A DNA stretch of 64,000 nt. It comes from Ahaetulla prasina. Lineage: Eukaryota > Chordata > Lepidosauria > Squamata > Colubridae. Below the pieces are notes generated by a model. That model was not told where the DNA came from, did not search any database, and saw only the letters and a program-made list of their open reading frames with translations. The DNA is taken from the NCBI RefSeq assembly GCF_028640845.1, contig NC_080543.1, forward strand, positions 10,681,459-10,745,458, read 5' to 3'. Shown here piece by piece: positions 1 to 11,900 of this stretch; within the stretch, counting starts at the first letter, position 1, and the number at the start of each line of letters is the position of its first letter. Both the position numbers and the translations under genes were made by a program.

Positions 1-255
1 CTTCCAGAGCCTGGGAAGGGCGAAAAACAGGCCTCCCGGAAGTTCCGGAAACAAGCCTGTTTCCGGCCTCCGGACCCCAGGGGAAGAAGTGTTTTCGCCC
101 TCCTGGAGGCTCGAGGACAACTTCCGGAGTCTGGGGAGGGTGAAAAACCCCACCCACCCAATCCGCCGTGGTGCAGGCAGCCAACTTGGCTTCACCCACC
201 CAGCAACAGGGCAGTGAACCCGTTGCTAAAGGATCTGAAGCCCACCCAATTAAAG

Positions 256-256
<1 letters not shown>
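1..256. repeat. GC-rich repeat-like sequence in intron 10
   Basis: CpG-containing blocks such as TTCCGGCCTCCGGA and CTGGGGAGGGTGAAAAACC recur within the segment with variations. This resembles the interior of a hAT-type repeat. No coding sequence or terminus is visible. Confidence 0.4.

Positions 257-345
<89 letters not shown>
257..345. repeat. Compound microsatellite (GT)n(GA)n(GACA)n
   Basis: Three uninterrupted simple repeats follow one another: GT, then GA, then ACAG tetramers. Cys-Val-, Arg-Glu- and Thr-Asp-Arg-Gln-type ORFs across it are artefacts of the repeat. Confidence 0.98.
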
Positions 346-346
<1 letters not shown>

Positions 347-833
347 TTTCTGCAAAGGAAAGGACGAAGGAAGAAACAATCACCTCTCTGGAGGGTAATG
401 CGGGGTGGAAAATCCACAAGAATGGGGAGGAGAACCTCAAAGGTATTCAAAACCATCTACTCCCATCTCAAAACTGTTCTCGACATCTCATTTATCACAA
501 CACCGGTGTTAGCAAGTGTCCTACACAAGTGATCACTAGCTTCCCACCCTTCTTGTCTTCCCACGTGTGCACACACACAAGCCCAACTCCTGGGTGGATT
601 GCTTGCAATGTGTAAACCCCACTGGAGATGTGTGGGGAACTAATAAAGAAAGTTCAGACTCTACTGCTGAACTAATCGGTTGGCAATCCCAGTTGCCCTG
701 CTGTTCTCCCTCCTCTTCTTTACTCCAGGAGAGGAAGAGAAGAAAATACATTCAAATTCTTAATATTACAAAATTATTTATAATGACTGGCTGTAAGGAT
801 ACACCACAGGGAGAGGGAAAATCAGAGAGCACC

Positions 834-877
834 ACAGGGTTATCCCAACTTACTATCACTAGTTGGGATAACCCTGT
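834..877. repeat. Perfect 17-bp inverted repeat
   Basis: Arms ACAGGGTTATCCCAACT (834-850) and its exact complement (861-877) are separated by a 10-base loop, giving a stable hairpin in intron 10. No target-site duplication was recognised. Confidence 0.8.
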
Positions 878-1374
878 TTTCCGTTTCTAAGTCTATTACC
901 AACTGACAATTTTAAATACTGTTTTACTATCTGTAGTAAGCTATGTATGGTTTGTAAATTGGCTTCTGTGTTCTGAGCATGAGAATTTTGGAATATTTCC
1001 TTGCTGTTAGTAAGCTATTTGAGGATGATGGAAACTGAAATCCCAATCATTGACAGTAGGGTTTTTCAAAGTGTACTTGATGACATTTCATGACAGTCTA
1101 AGGTAGAGAGTGCAACCAGTTTTCTTCTCACTAGAATTTTGCATCCTGATCAGGTGTCCTGGGCATTAAAAAAAAAAAAGAGGTTCTCAAACTTGAAAAG
1201 GTATCCATTCAGCCAGTTTTTTAAAAAAATCTTTCTGCAATCCAAGGGACATCGAACATACAGAAACTGATTTAAAAAGCAGAACTTCTCAATCATGGCA
1301 ACTTTAATTACATGGACTTCAATTCCCAGAATTCCCCAGCCAGTCAGCATGAGTTACTCTCCGCATCTTAAATT

Positions 1375-2062
1375 TGCCAGGTTGAGATAATAATAACAAC
1401 AACAACCTTTACTGTCACTGCACAACATATGTACAATGAGATTGGTCGAGCTCTCTCAGTGCACCCCCTCCAACACAATTCACAGTGAAGACAGAAAATC
1501 CCTAACCCAATAAACCATATTAACAAACACCCAGTCATATTGCACCAGTGTGAACATGTTACACGTTCCACCGGCCCTGCAGTCCATCATATTATATAGT
1601 TATGATGTTATTTCGCATTTAGGACTCTGACAGCCCATGGTTAAAAACTGTTCTTCAGCCTGTTTGTGCGGCTGCCTATGCTTCTATATCTCCTTCCCGA
1701 TGGTAGGATGGTAAAGAAGTGGTGACCAGGGTGAGAGTCATCCCTGAGGATTTTCCTTACTCTGTTCAGGTAGCGAGCCCTAGCGATCTCATCCAGTGGT
1801 ATCAGCTGAGAGCCCACCATGTTTTGTGCTATGCTCACCACCCTCTATAATGTTTTTCTATCCGCGGCTGTCAGGTCGGCATGCCATACAGTGATACAAT
1901 AAGTAAGGACCCTTTCTATTGTGGAGGAGGTCATCAGTTGTTGTTCCACCCTGTTTTTACTCAAGTCCCTAAGGAAATGGAGCCTCTGTTGGGCTTTCCT
2001 GGCCACCTGGATCATGTTGTTTTTCCAGGTGAGGTCTTAGCTGAGATGGACTGGATGCATTG
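1375..2062 (-). mobile_element. L2-like LINE fragment (RT C-terminus and 3' region)
   Basis: On the minus strand an open stretch (1841-1641) reads ARARYLNRVRKILRDDSHPG and then FFTILPSGRRYRSIGSRTNR, the conserved end of L2/CR1-group reverse transcriptases. The element continues upstream to 2062, where a hAT element interrupts it. Only the degenerate 3' part is present. Confidence 0.75.
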
Positions 2063-2070
2063 GTCTAAAG

Positions 2071-2820
2071 CAGGGGTGTCAAATTCAAGGCCTGCGGGCC
2101 AGATCTGGCCCACAGGATGCTTAGATCTGCCCAACTTAGATTTGGCCATGGGGCTGCCCTGGGAACAGCAAAGGACTGGCCTGCATGCCTCTGCCAGTGA
2201 AAATGGAGCTCGGGAGGGCAGCCCTCCCAAGCTCCATTTTTGCTGGCAGAAGGCTGTAGGAGGCCGTCATGACCAAAAATAGACCTGTGGGGGAGTGCAG
2301 GAGGCCCCCTCAAGCTCCATTTGCGTTGGCAGAGGGCTAGCAAAACAAACTAAAAGCAAAACAAAAGGAGAAATGTTTCCCCTTTTGCATTTCAACATCC
2401 AAAAAGACAGGAAAGGAGAAAGGAAAAGAGGAAAGACAAAGAAAAAGAAGAAAAGATGGGAAGAGAGCAAGGAAGGAAAAAGAAAGAAAGGGGAAGGAAG
2501 AAGAAAGGAGAATGAAGAGGGAAGGAAAAGGAAGCAAGCAAGCAAGCAAGGAAGGAAATGTTGGATAACCATCTGTCTGAGATGGTGTAGGGTTTTCTGC
2601 CTGGGCAGGGGGTTGGACTAGAAGGCCTCCAAGGTCCCTTCCAACTCTGTTGTTGTTGTTATTATTAAGATAGATTATACTGAGAGGGAGGGGAAATCTT
2701 TAGCACTTGGCCACCGCAGGTACCCCCAACATGAGTGACATTGAGTTGGCTACACCCCACCCCCCGGATCAAACGAATCCCTGCTTGCAGCCCTCGATGA
2801 AATCGAGTTTGACACCCCTG
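2071..2820. mobile_element. hAT-type non-autonomous element (750 bp) with 8-bp TSD
   Basis: Ends are CAGGGGTGTCAAATTC and GAGTTTGACACCCCTG. They are flanked by the exact 8-bp duplication GTCTAAAG (2063-2070 and 2821-2828), the hAT signature. The interior holds a purine-rich tract (2395-2560) and a CR1-like 3' end (2545-2660). No transposase is seen. Confidence 0.92.
2545..2665 (+). mobile_element. CR1-like LINE 3' end
   Basis: Matches the familiar CR1 terminus: GATGGTGTAGGGTTTTCTGC, then GGGTTGGACTAGAAGGCC and CCCTTCCAACTCTGTTGTTG with a trinucleotide tail. It lies within the hAT element. Confidence 0.7.
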
Positions 2821-2848
2821 GTCTAAAGGAAGAAAAAAACACACCAAC

Positions 2849-2972
2849 CTTTAGAGCTTTTAAACGGGCCTGTTCTTCCTCCAGTGCAGCTTGTTTTTCC
2901 CTTTCATCGACTTTGGTGAGAGAGAGGCCAGTGCTTGCAAGAGAAGAAACAGCATTGGAAAGCGTGGTAGCC
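2849..2972 (-). CDS. PICALM: PICALM coding exon 10 (last in window)
   Basis: Acceptor TTTTCCTAG ends at 2973. Encodes Arg298 to Lys339, including [20 protein letters not shown] and the charged, probably coiled-coil [17 protein letters not shown]. It ends at AAG before the donor GTTGGT, a weak site with T at +3 and G at +4. The next expected exon is not found between 1 and 2848. A hAT element begins only 28 bp beyond the splice junction. Confidence 0.94.
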
Positions 2973-5900
2973 CTAGGAAAACGTGACAATGGGAAACAGA
3001 CTGTTATATACTGCAGATAGGAAAAAGGGATTCTGCTGTACTTCATTTATTCAGCATTCAAAACTGAAAACTTCCCTTTTCTGACCTGCAGCCGAGAATT
3101 TAGCGGCTTTTCTGCCTGAATCCCAAAAGAGATTTATACTCCTGGAAATCTTAATTTTTACAAAGATTATGAAAGAAGCCACAAAGAATGCGTTTATTAA
3201 TATTTCCTTCAAGCGCAATGCTGGTACTGAAGTTTAATTGTATTTTTATACTAGATTAATAGGCTGGTTGTCGGTTAGGCTTTGTTCATTCCCAATTATG
3301 TGCCTCACAGGCATGACTTTTAAGTTATTCAAGACAACACGAGGCTTCAGGGGGATTAAACAGGACAAGATTACCAGTCCAGCTTTGACGACTTTTATGT
3401 ATCTTGTTTTGTTTGGCTTACGCAATAAATTATGGAAGATTTAGTAGCCATTATGGTGCTGGAGTAACCCTGAGACATGGACATTCAGAGGGTGCATTTC
3501 GACCAGTTACTTGCAGTCAAACCTATCCCACAGATTTACTGCTGTTGGGAACAATGATGAGCCACTTTTTCCTAGAGCAGGGGTCAGCAACCTGCAGCTC
3601 TGGAGCCGCATGTGGCTCTTTCATCCCTCTGCTGTGGCTCCTTGTCGCGGGTTGGCTCCACAATTGATAGGGCTTCCTGTTAGAACAGGAAAAAGGACGC
3701 CGCACTAGGAGGAGACTCTATGGTGGGGAGGAACCAGACTTCCAGTCAGCATAGGAAAAAGGACGTCGCGCTAAGAGGAGACTCTATGGTGGAGGAACGG
3801 GACTTCCAGTCGGCTCCAGATCTGAATGGGGTGGGGGGCTTCTGATTAGGACCTTTGTGGCTCTTTGAGTGTTTAAGGTTGCCGACCCCTGTCCTAGAGT
3901 AAACAGGGGCTATTAATCTTTTTTCCCCTTTTCTATCTCCCCTCCCCTTTTCCCCTTCTCCTAGGAATGTTTTCAATTAATTATTTTGGTCCCAGTAGTG
4001 CCAAAGGGAAAAATCAGAAAGATAAGAATTGTGTCACTCCAAGTGGTAAACTAGGGATGCCTTATATAAGCGTGTATCATGAGTTTAGTAAAATAATCAG
4101 CAACCAGAGCTTTGAAATAGAGATAATGCTATATCACAAGCAGGAAAGCAATGCTAAATGTTTTGCTTAATAAAGACAATGACTGAAGAATAAGGTCAGC
4201 CGGAGGTATTTCCTGCAAAAGTTGCTGAATCTTCTCTCCAGGAAGAATTATTCAATTCTTCAAACACCAAATTCCAAACTGTTTTAAAGGAAAAGAGTAT
4301 CCAACACTAACATGCAATTAGCAATTTCGTCTTTGTTCCACCATCCTTTTGTAGGAAATCAAAATTAAATCCCAGGAGGATCACTACCGATACGGAAGCA
4401 CAACAATAAACGATAGCGACCATGTGCAGAAGCTGTTTCTAAACTACACCATTTCAGATGTCCCAAAGGTGCTTTTTCAAAAGGCAAGTGGACTTTCTCT
4501 GTTTTCCCTTGAAGACATTTCACTTCTCATTAAAGAAAATGTCGGTTCTTCTTCAGAGAACTGAAGAAGCTTCTTGGACGAGAGACAAAACATCTTCAAT
4601 GAAGAAGAAAAAAAGTCCCCTTTTGAAAAAGCACTTTTGGGACAACCATGACATCGATACTTGAGAATCTCCATAGACACGATTTCAGAGTTTCATGTTT
4701 AAGATGTCCACAAAAGTTCTTTATAGATACAAACACGAGGACCGAGACTGGTTTTGCCCTCTAAGGGAGCGTCACATATAATTTTCCGTTTGTTGTTACA
4801 AAGCAGAGCAGCTGGTGTCAACTTTTGTCAGGCAAAGGAACTGGCTACAAAAATCATCAAAATATACAGAAGCTGGCATGCTATTCAATGCCCAGTTGGC
4901 TACAAAAAGCCTCTGGCACATACCTGCTAGCAGCAGTGGAATCTTTGATTTTCTTTCCTTCCAAGGAGCCCAGGTGCTGTTCTAAAGCATCTAGAAGACT
5001 ACTTGGTGCCTACAAGACAATTCATCAACTGGTTAAGAAAATCCAAAACATTTAATGCCAACCTTCCCAGTCTCAGGTCTGAGGACATTTTGTAAGTTGT
5101 GGCGGTGCAGTGCTTAGAATAGCAGTATTGCAGACAAACTCTGCCCACCGCCAGGAGTTCGATCCTGACCGGCTTAAGGTTGACTCAGCCTTCCATCCTT
5201 CTGAGGTCGATAAAATAGAGACCCAGATTGTTGAGGGCAAGAGGCTGACTCTGTAAACCGCTTAGAGAGTTCTTTAAAGCGGTGTATAAGTCTAAGTGCT
5301 GTTGTTGTTGTAAATCCTTGAAGATCTTGGTTGTTCTCTGGGAAATGGCAAGCCTGTTGTTACGATTGTATTTTATTTTTTATGGTACAGAAATGACCAA
5401 AAACGTAACAAAAATAATGGGGAGAAAACATTAAAAGCATTAAAAACCATTTAAAAAGCATAAACATAATCTTCAGGATTATTAGTTGTGTAACCCTATA
5501 CTTGCTGCCTAATTGTAATTGCAAGATTGGCAGCAATATGAAGTCATATCATCATCATTCTCCAATGATTAAAATGTATTAAGTAGCATGTGGGCTTCCA
5601 TTATATTGTCAGACACAGATGAAAAAGCGAATTTAAGAAAAAAGCAGATAAAGTGGTACACTTAAGAACTGGCATTTATTCCACATTCCAAGAAGTACAA
5701 TTTTAAAGCCGTTACTACTTTAAGCCAAATCAGTATATTAATTACTGTAAATCTTTTGTCATCTTTCCTTGGTTCTTGGCAATCATTTACTGTAGCTTAA
5801 TATGAAAATTCAAAATATGATTTACATTCAAGAACGCAGCACTTTAAGGAAAAATTTAAAAATAAATATATGCTGACCTCTCTCACCATGGTAACTCTAT

Positions 5901-8900
5901 GTGGAAACAAAGGTTTAAAACAAAACAAAAATATCAATAGCTTAAAGCCACAAAATATAAACCAAAAGCAGGAAAAATGGCAGACAAGAATAAAAACTAT
6001 CAAACCCCCCACCCAGCTTATCAAGGATCAACCCTGAAGAATGTAAAAATTGTCTGTGCAAAAGCTGAACCATGGGTAAAACTGCAGATTTTAAACTCGC
6101 AGTTTCTATACCAAAAATTTCTCCATTCTATAAGTATGGTGAAAAATCAATACATTACAAATTACATCAAAATTGTCTTGTTGACAACTCCAGATGGCAT
6201 GTACAACCAAGATAATACTTAATCGTATTGATTTACCTGAGAAAGATCTGGTATGTCTCCTCTGTCTATCCCCACTTGCTGCAAGAAAAAAAGAGATTTA
6301 ATGAGATAAAGGCCCCAGCTACATTTGGCTAAAAACAATGAAGAAAGTTAATTGCTGTTTATAACATCATAAAAGAAGGATAGTTGACACAGTGAACAGA
6401 ATTAGAGGGGAAAGAAAACGTTTCAGTGTATCAGATGAAGAACCTGTTTCTGTAATCCCTACTGTAGTGCACTGCAATATATTACAGTATACTACAATTA
6501 ATTTATTACAATACATTATTGTAATACAGGTAGTCCTTGATTTATGACCACAATTAAGCCCAACATTTCTGTTGCTAAGCGAGACAGTTCAGTGAGTTTT
6601 GCTCCATTTTATGAGCTTTCTTGCCAGAATTGTTAAGTGAATCACTACAAGTTATAAAGTTAGTAACAGGGTTGTTACGTGAATCTAGCTTCCCCACTGA
6701 CTTTGCTTGTCAGAAGGTCGCAAAAGGGGATCATGTGACCAGTACCGGTCTGTTGCCAAGCGTCCTAGTTTTGATTACGTGACCACTGATATGCTGCAAT
6801 GGTTATAAGTGCGAAAAACAGTCAGAAGTCAATTTTTTTTCCAATGCTGTCGTAACTTTGAATGGCCACTAAACAAATGATTGAGAACTGAGGACTGCCT
6901 TGTAATCTGACTTCTGATTAGCAAAGACTTCTCTTTTTCCAATCACAGCTAAAGCTATTCGAATTAGAGTTTGGCCACGGAGATTAGGTTAGATGAAGAT
7001 GAACAGACAGATGCAGCCAAGTAAAAATGGCTATAGCATTGTTGGTTATTATTATTGCCTATCTGTACAGATCCAATACAATACGGTAGTCCTTGACTTA
7101 CAGCTGATTGCTTAGCGACCATTAGAAATTACATCAGACCTATCTTGGACTAGTTACAAACTGGTTCCGAACTGCCAGCGGTTGGGTTCCGTGATTGAAT
7201 TTCAGGCGCTTGGCACCATGGCCATGTTTAGGATCGACTGCAGCATCCCGTGGTCACATGACCAGGTTTTATGACAGTTCTGCTGAAAACTGGGCTTATT
7301 TCTGGGTTTTGGTAAAATTGTACTCAGATGTTTGCTTAACAACTGCCACAAAAAAAAAAAAGCTCATAGAATCGGGTCGGTCATGTGACCAATCCATTTT
7401 AAAACTGTCACGACTTACGACAGTGATAAGCAAGTTCCATTACAGTTGTAGGTTGAGGACTATCAGTAGAAGGTAAAGATTCCAAGGGCTTTTATAGGGT
7501 TGGCATATTAGCAAATAGTATTCTAGTTTTGTAACCAATCTTTTCCTTCATTGTCTTGCTTTTTTTTATAGAACCTCACTTTAACATTTTATGCTTTTCA
7601 CCACAGAGTTTTCAGTCTACAAGTTGCCCAGAGAATATGGTAATACAATAATAAAATTTTAAAACGAATCCTACTGTGTAAGAATACTTAGTGTTGTATA
7701 TCAACAGTGTTGCAAAGCAGCCAACTTGAATGAAATATTCACAAAATCTGTATCTGCACCAATATTAATCTTCCGAATACTTCCATTGGATTTCTCTTCA
7801 GTGTGGTTTAATCTATGCCAGTGTTTCTCAGTCTTGGCCATTTGATTCAACTCCCAGAATTCCCCAGCCAGCCATGGCTAGGAAATTCTGGGAATTCAAG
7901 TCAACTTATCTTAAAATAGCCAAGATTGAGAAGCACTAATATAAGCTTTCAATGAAAGGTTTAAACACTCCATAAATTCTTGACAATAATATCCAGTCAA
8001 AATATAGTAAATAATAAAACAGTAAGAATAATCTTTATGGACTAAGCAATTTTTACCTCCGCAACTTTGAGAAACTCAGAAATTCTTGCCATTCTAGTCA
8101 GAAACTTCTTATATATGTCAAGGGCTTCCTTGCATTGATTCTTTTTCATGTCAAAGTATTTTTCTGCAGAAGGAATTTTTTTTAAATGAAAACAGTCATG
8201 ATAATCATCTTGTTTACAGCAAAAAAAAAAAATCTTTGTGTTAGACAGTTACAAAGGTCAGAGATGTTCACAACTGTTCACTTTATTAAATTTTAAATGT
8301 CACAAACATTTCCTTGCAGTCTGTCAATGTATTATGAAGGTCTGATATACCAACAACAGTCCGAAAATGAGAAAGTGTGGGATGTGAGCTGGAATTAAAT
8401 TCAAACAGGTAATTACTTAAAATTAGAACTCTAAAAAAGCCTGTATTTATACTAAATACTAAAATGAAATCCCACAGCATAAATGTATATTTGAGCTGCT
8501 CTAAAAACATCACCAAGGTTACCTTTAAATTAAAAATGCTATATATACCCTGTTTCCTCCAAAATAAGACATCCCCTGATAATAATCCCAATCGGGCTTT
8601 TGAGCGCATGGCGATAAGGCCAAGCGCTTATTTCAAGGCTCAAAAAATATAAGACAGATTTTTTTAAAATTCAAGGCTACATTAAAACTACTTGCTCTAG
8701 TTTTTATCATTTATGTGTGTGACTTGCATCTGTTTATTCCATTTTTTTGTCAATCACAACTACCACCCTGGTCTTTAAACTATCATTTTTCAGATCCCTG
8801 TTTTGCACCGTACACTCTAACATTGGTGGCAAATCATAGGTTCTTTGTAAACACCACCATTTTATCCGCACATTAAACTACATTCACATCTTCAATCAAC

Positions 8901-11900
8901 ACAACTCAAGTTTCTTACACATTTCACATAATTGCATGTGAAAAGGCTTCTTACATATTGATCCAAAAACATGGTTAAATAACGAAGGGGACATCTCATA
9001 CTCTTGTCTTGCTCCCTTCTCCACACTAAATTGCTTTCTAAACATTCAATTACATACATGCTTTATTTCCATCATATATGCTCTATTCCATAACCAACAT
9101 TCAATCCATATTGTCGAATATTCCATAATTCAAGCCTATCCAGGTTGTAATATGCTTTCACTAAATATACAGTATGCTTTTATATCTATAAATTTCTGAA
9201 TGATCAACTGAAAAGCAGAAATCTGAGCTGCACACCCAATGTCTGGTATAGAGTGGAACTGCACTTCTCAAGTTGTGTTCATTGTGCTCACCTCTTTTAC
9301 AATTTTAAACAAAATTATGCCCAGTGCCTTCCAAAATATGCTTAACCATTTAATTCCTCTCTAGTTTTCCATTCCACGTCTACTACCTTCTTGTTTAAGA
9401 CAACAGTAACATAATTTTTCCAGTAATCAGAAAGAAATTCAGCCTTCAGGCATGTTAAACAACCCAGACTACGACTTTCTAGGCAAACCAGAGTAATATA
9501 ATTTAAAAATTTATAACTTAACAAATGTTCTCCGGTTACATTTACACCTCATTATTTTTCAACATACTCATAATCAATATTTTCACGCCTTTTCATCATT
9601 TTAGATATTCTCTTTAAAACATTATCATTCTAATGCCAATTTCTAAATTATATATTCCCTCACTTCAGTCATCCCAAATCAACGTTACCACTTTCATTTT
9701 AAACTTTTAATGTAACTTGAGTTGGGCGGCCAATGAATTTTAAATAAATCTCAATTTAAAATGTTAAGAATCCGAATCTTACTCATGCGGCTGGAGGCTC
9801 CTTGTTTAGTCCTCTTTGCTGCTTTCAAAACAAAATTTATGTCCGTCAAAATCAATTGCCTATCCTTTTCAAAGAATAAAACGAGATTACTGCAGCTCAG
9901 GTTTAAGAAAACTGACTTTGTGAAAAACCAGGCTGCTGTTAAGAATGACTTTCAGAATTTATGAAGATAAAATAATTATGGAAGGGAGTATGGTGACAGT
10001 GAGATAACTCATGCACTTCCCTGATTGTCTATACCTCTTTTGCATGTCTTCTCATATACATAAGGGCAACCTACGGCCACAATTAAGAATTAAATAATAT
10101 GTCACACATATTATTTACTCTAACCAAAGACTTTTACTTTTGATGTTACCTAATTCCAAGGCCTAGTGTGCATTTGGGGTTTTGCAACACCAAGAAGCAT
10201 GCATGTAAAATATATAATTTTACAGTGCTAAGCTATGTCTTATTCTACCCCAGACCTATCCAGCTGCAGAAAATTAATAAGCGAAGAATGTACCAGTTCT
10301 GCAATAATTCTGAGAATATTAAGAACAGGGCAAGAAGATACTTTATTTCCTTTATTGTTGCTCTGCATGTACAGGTAGTCCTTGACTTATGACTAAAGCC
10401 AAAGTTCCAATAGACACCTCCCCCAAAGAGACTTATAACCCAGGTTTGAAGTTACAAGTTGCTCCCTGCTAATGGTCACATGACTGCATTTTGGTCTGTA
10501 TTTATGGCATCTACAGTGCCCTGCAGTCAGATGATTATGATTTATGACATTTTAGCCACAACTGGTATTTACTGGTGTTCGGCCATATGTGAATAATGGG
10601 CTTGTTTAACAAGAGGTTTGACCAATGCAAAAAAGATTGCAAGAGCAGGTCAGGTCATGGGGTATCCCATTTTACCACCATAATTGCTAGGCACAATTAC
10701 AGCCATAAATCGAGGACTACCTGTAGTCTAAAAAGCAGAAACTAGAAATTCAACTTATCAAGAACGAGACAAACTAAAAAATTGTCATATTTTCTACCCT
10801 TCATTTCCTGTTCACATGGAGTTGATTCATAGTGAAGTATGAATTTTGATTATAACATTAAATTCAACACACTGTGTATAGGGTATTCCCTATTAAATGG
10901 AAATGTGCAACTTGCTTACTCAATTCAGGGTCTTGGCATCTATCCTTAATCAATCTAAGACTGGCCTAATAGTTTTAATGGGGATTTTAATAGTTTTTAG
11001 TATATTCAGCCTATCTAAATTATTCTTTTAAATCTGTTTTTAATTTTTGTATTTATTGTTCTTAGTTGGCTGTAAACCGCCCTGAGTCCTTAGGGAGAAG
11101 GGCGGTATAGAAATTGAATAAACATAAACATAAACATAAGAAACGTAAGTTATGACAACAAAACCTGAGTTAAGATCAAATCTATTGCCAACATTGCCGC
11201 AGTCCATAAATAAGGAACAAAGAGAAAAGAGTAGTTTGATTATGTGGTGAAAATTATAAAGAAAATTATAATTTAACAAACTGACTGTTTGTGCCAAACT
11301 TATTTTGAATCAGCTTGTATTCAGGATTATTTGTGTTTATATGTAAAGAAAGAAAACTCTTAAAAGGTTGATCTGAAATTGTCTGAAAAGGAAATTCACA
11401 ACCCTAGTAAGTATAAGGAGTAAGCGATTGAGAAAGTTCTTACCCAGCAAATTAATAATCCCTTCATTATATGCTGCAAAAAGTCTAATGGCGTCTTTGA
11501 AAAGGAGCATAAAGGCTGCATTAATTACACCATTTGTGAGTTCATTGCTGTTGACCTGTAAAAAAAGAAAAGGGGGGGAAAAAAGAGAGAGAGAAGTTAA
11601 GCAAACTGGGGAGTGGGATGCGGAATCCATCCACACTATCTTCTACTTCATATTGCAGATACAGATTTCTTCCCTTGACATTACATATAAACTCATTCAG
11701 GTAGTCCTTGATTTACAACCGTTCTTTTAGTGACCATTTGAAGTTACAATAGCACTGAAAAAAAGTAACTTATGACCATTTTTTACATTTAATGACTGTT
11801 GCAGTGTCCCCATGGGCATGTGATTTACATTCGGATACTTGACAATGGTATGTATTTATAACGGTGGCAGTGTCCCAGGGTCATATAATAATAGCCCTTA

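Noticed and set aside
192..456. Cys-Val, Arg-Glu and Ser-Leu rich ORFs at the window start
   Set aside because: They are translations of the compound GT/GA/GACA microsatellite.
1..2848. PICALM exon 11 downstream of exon 10
   Set aside because: I looked on the minus strand for the expected Glu-Gln-Arg-Leu-Lys-Glu-Leu continuation after a splice acceptor and found none; the interval is mostly repeats.
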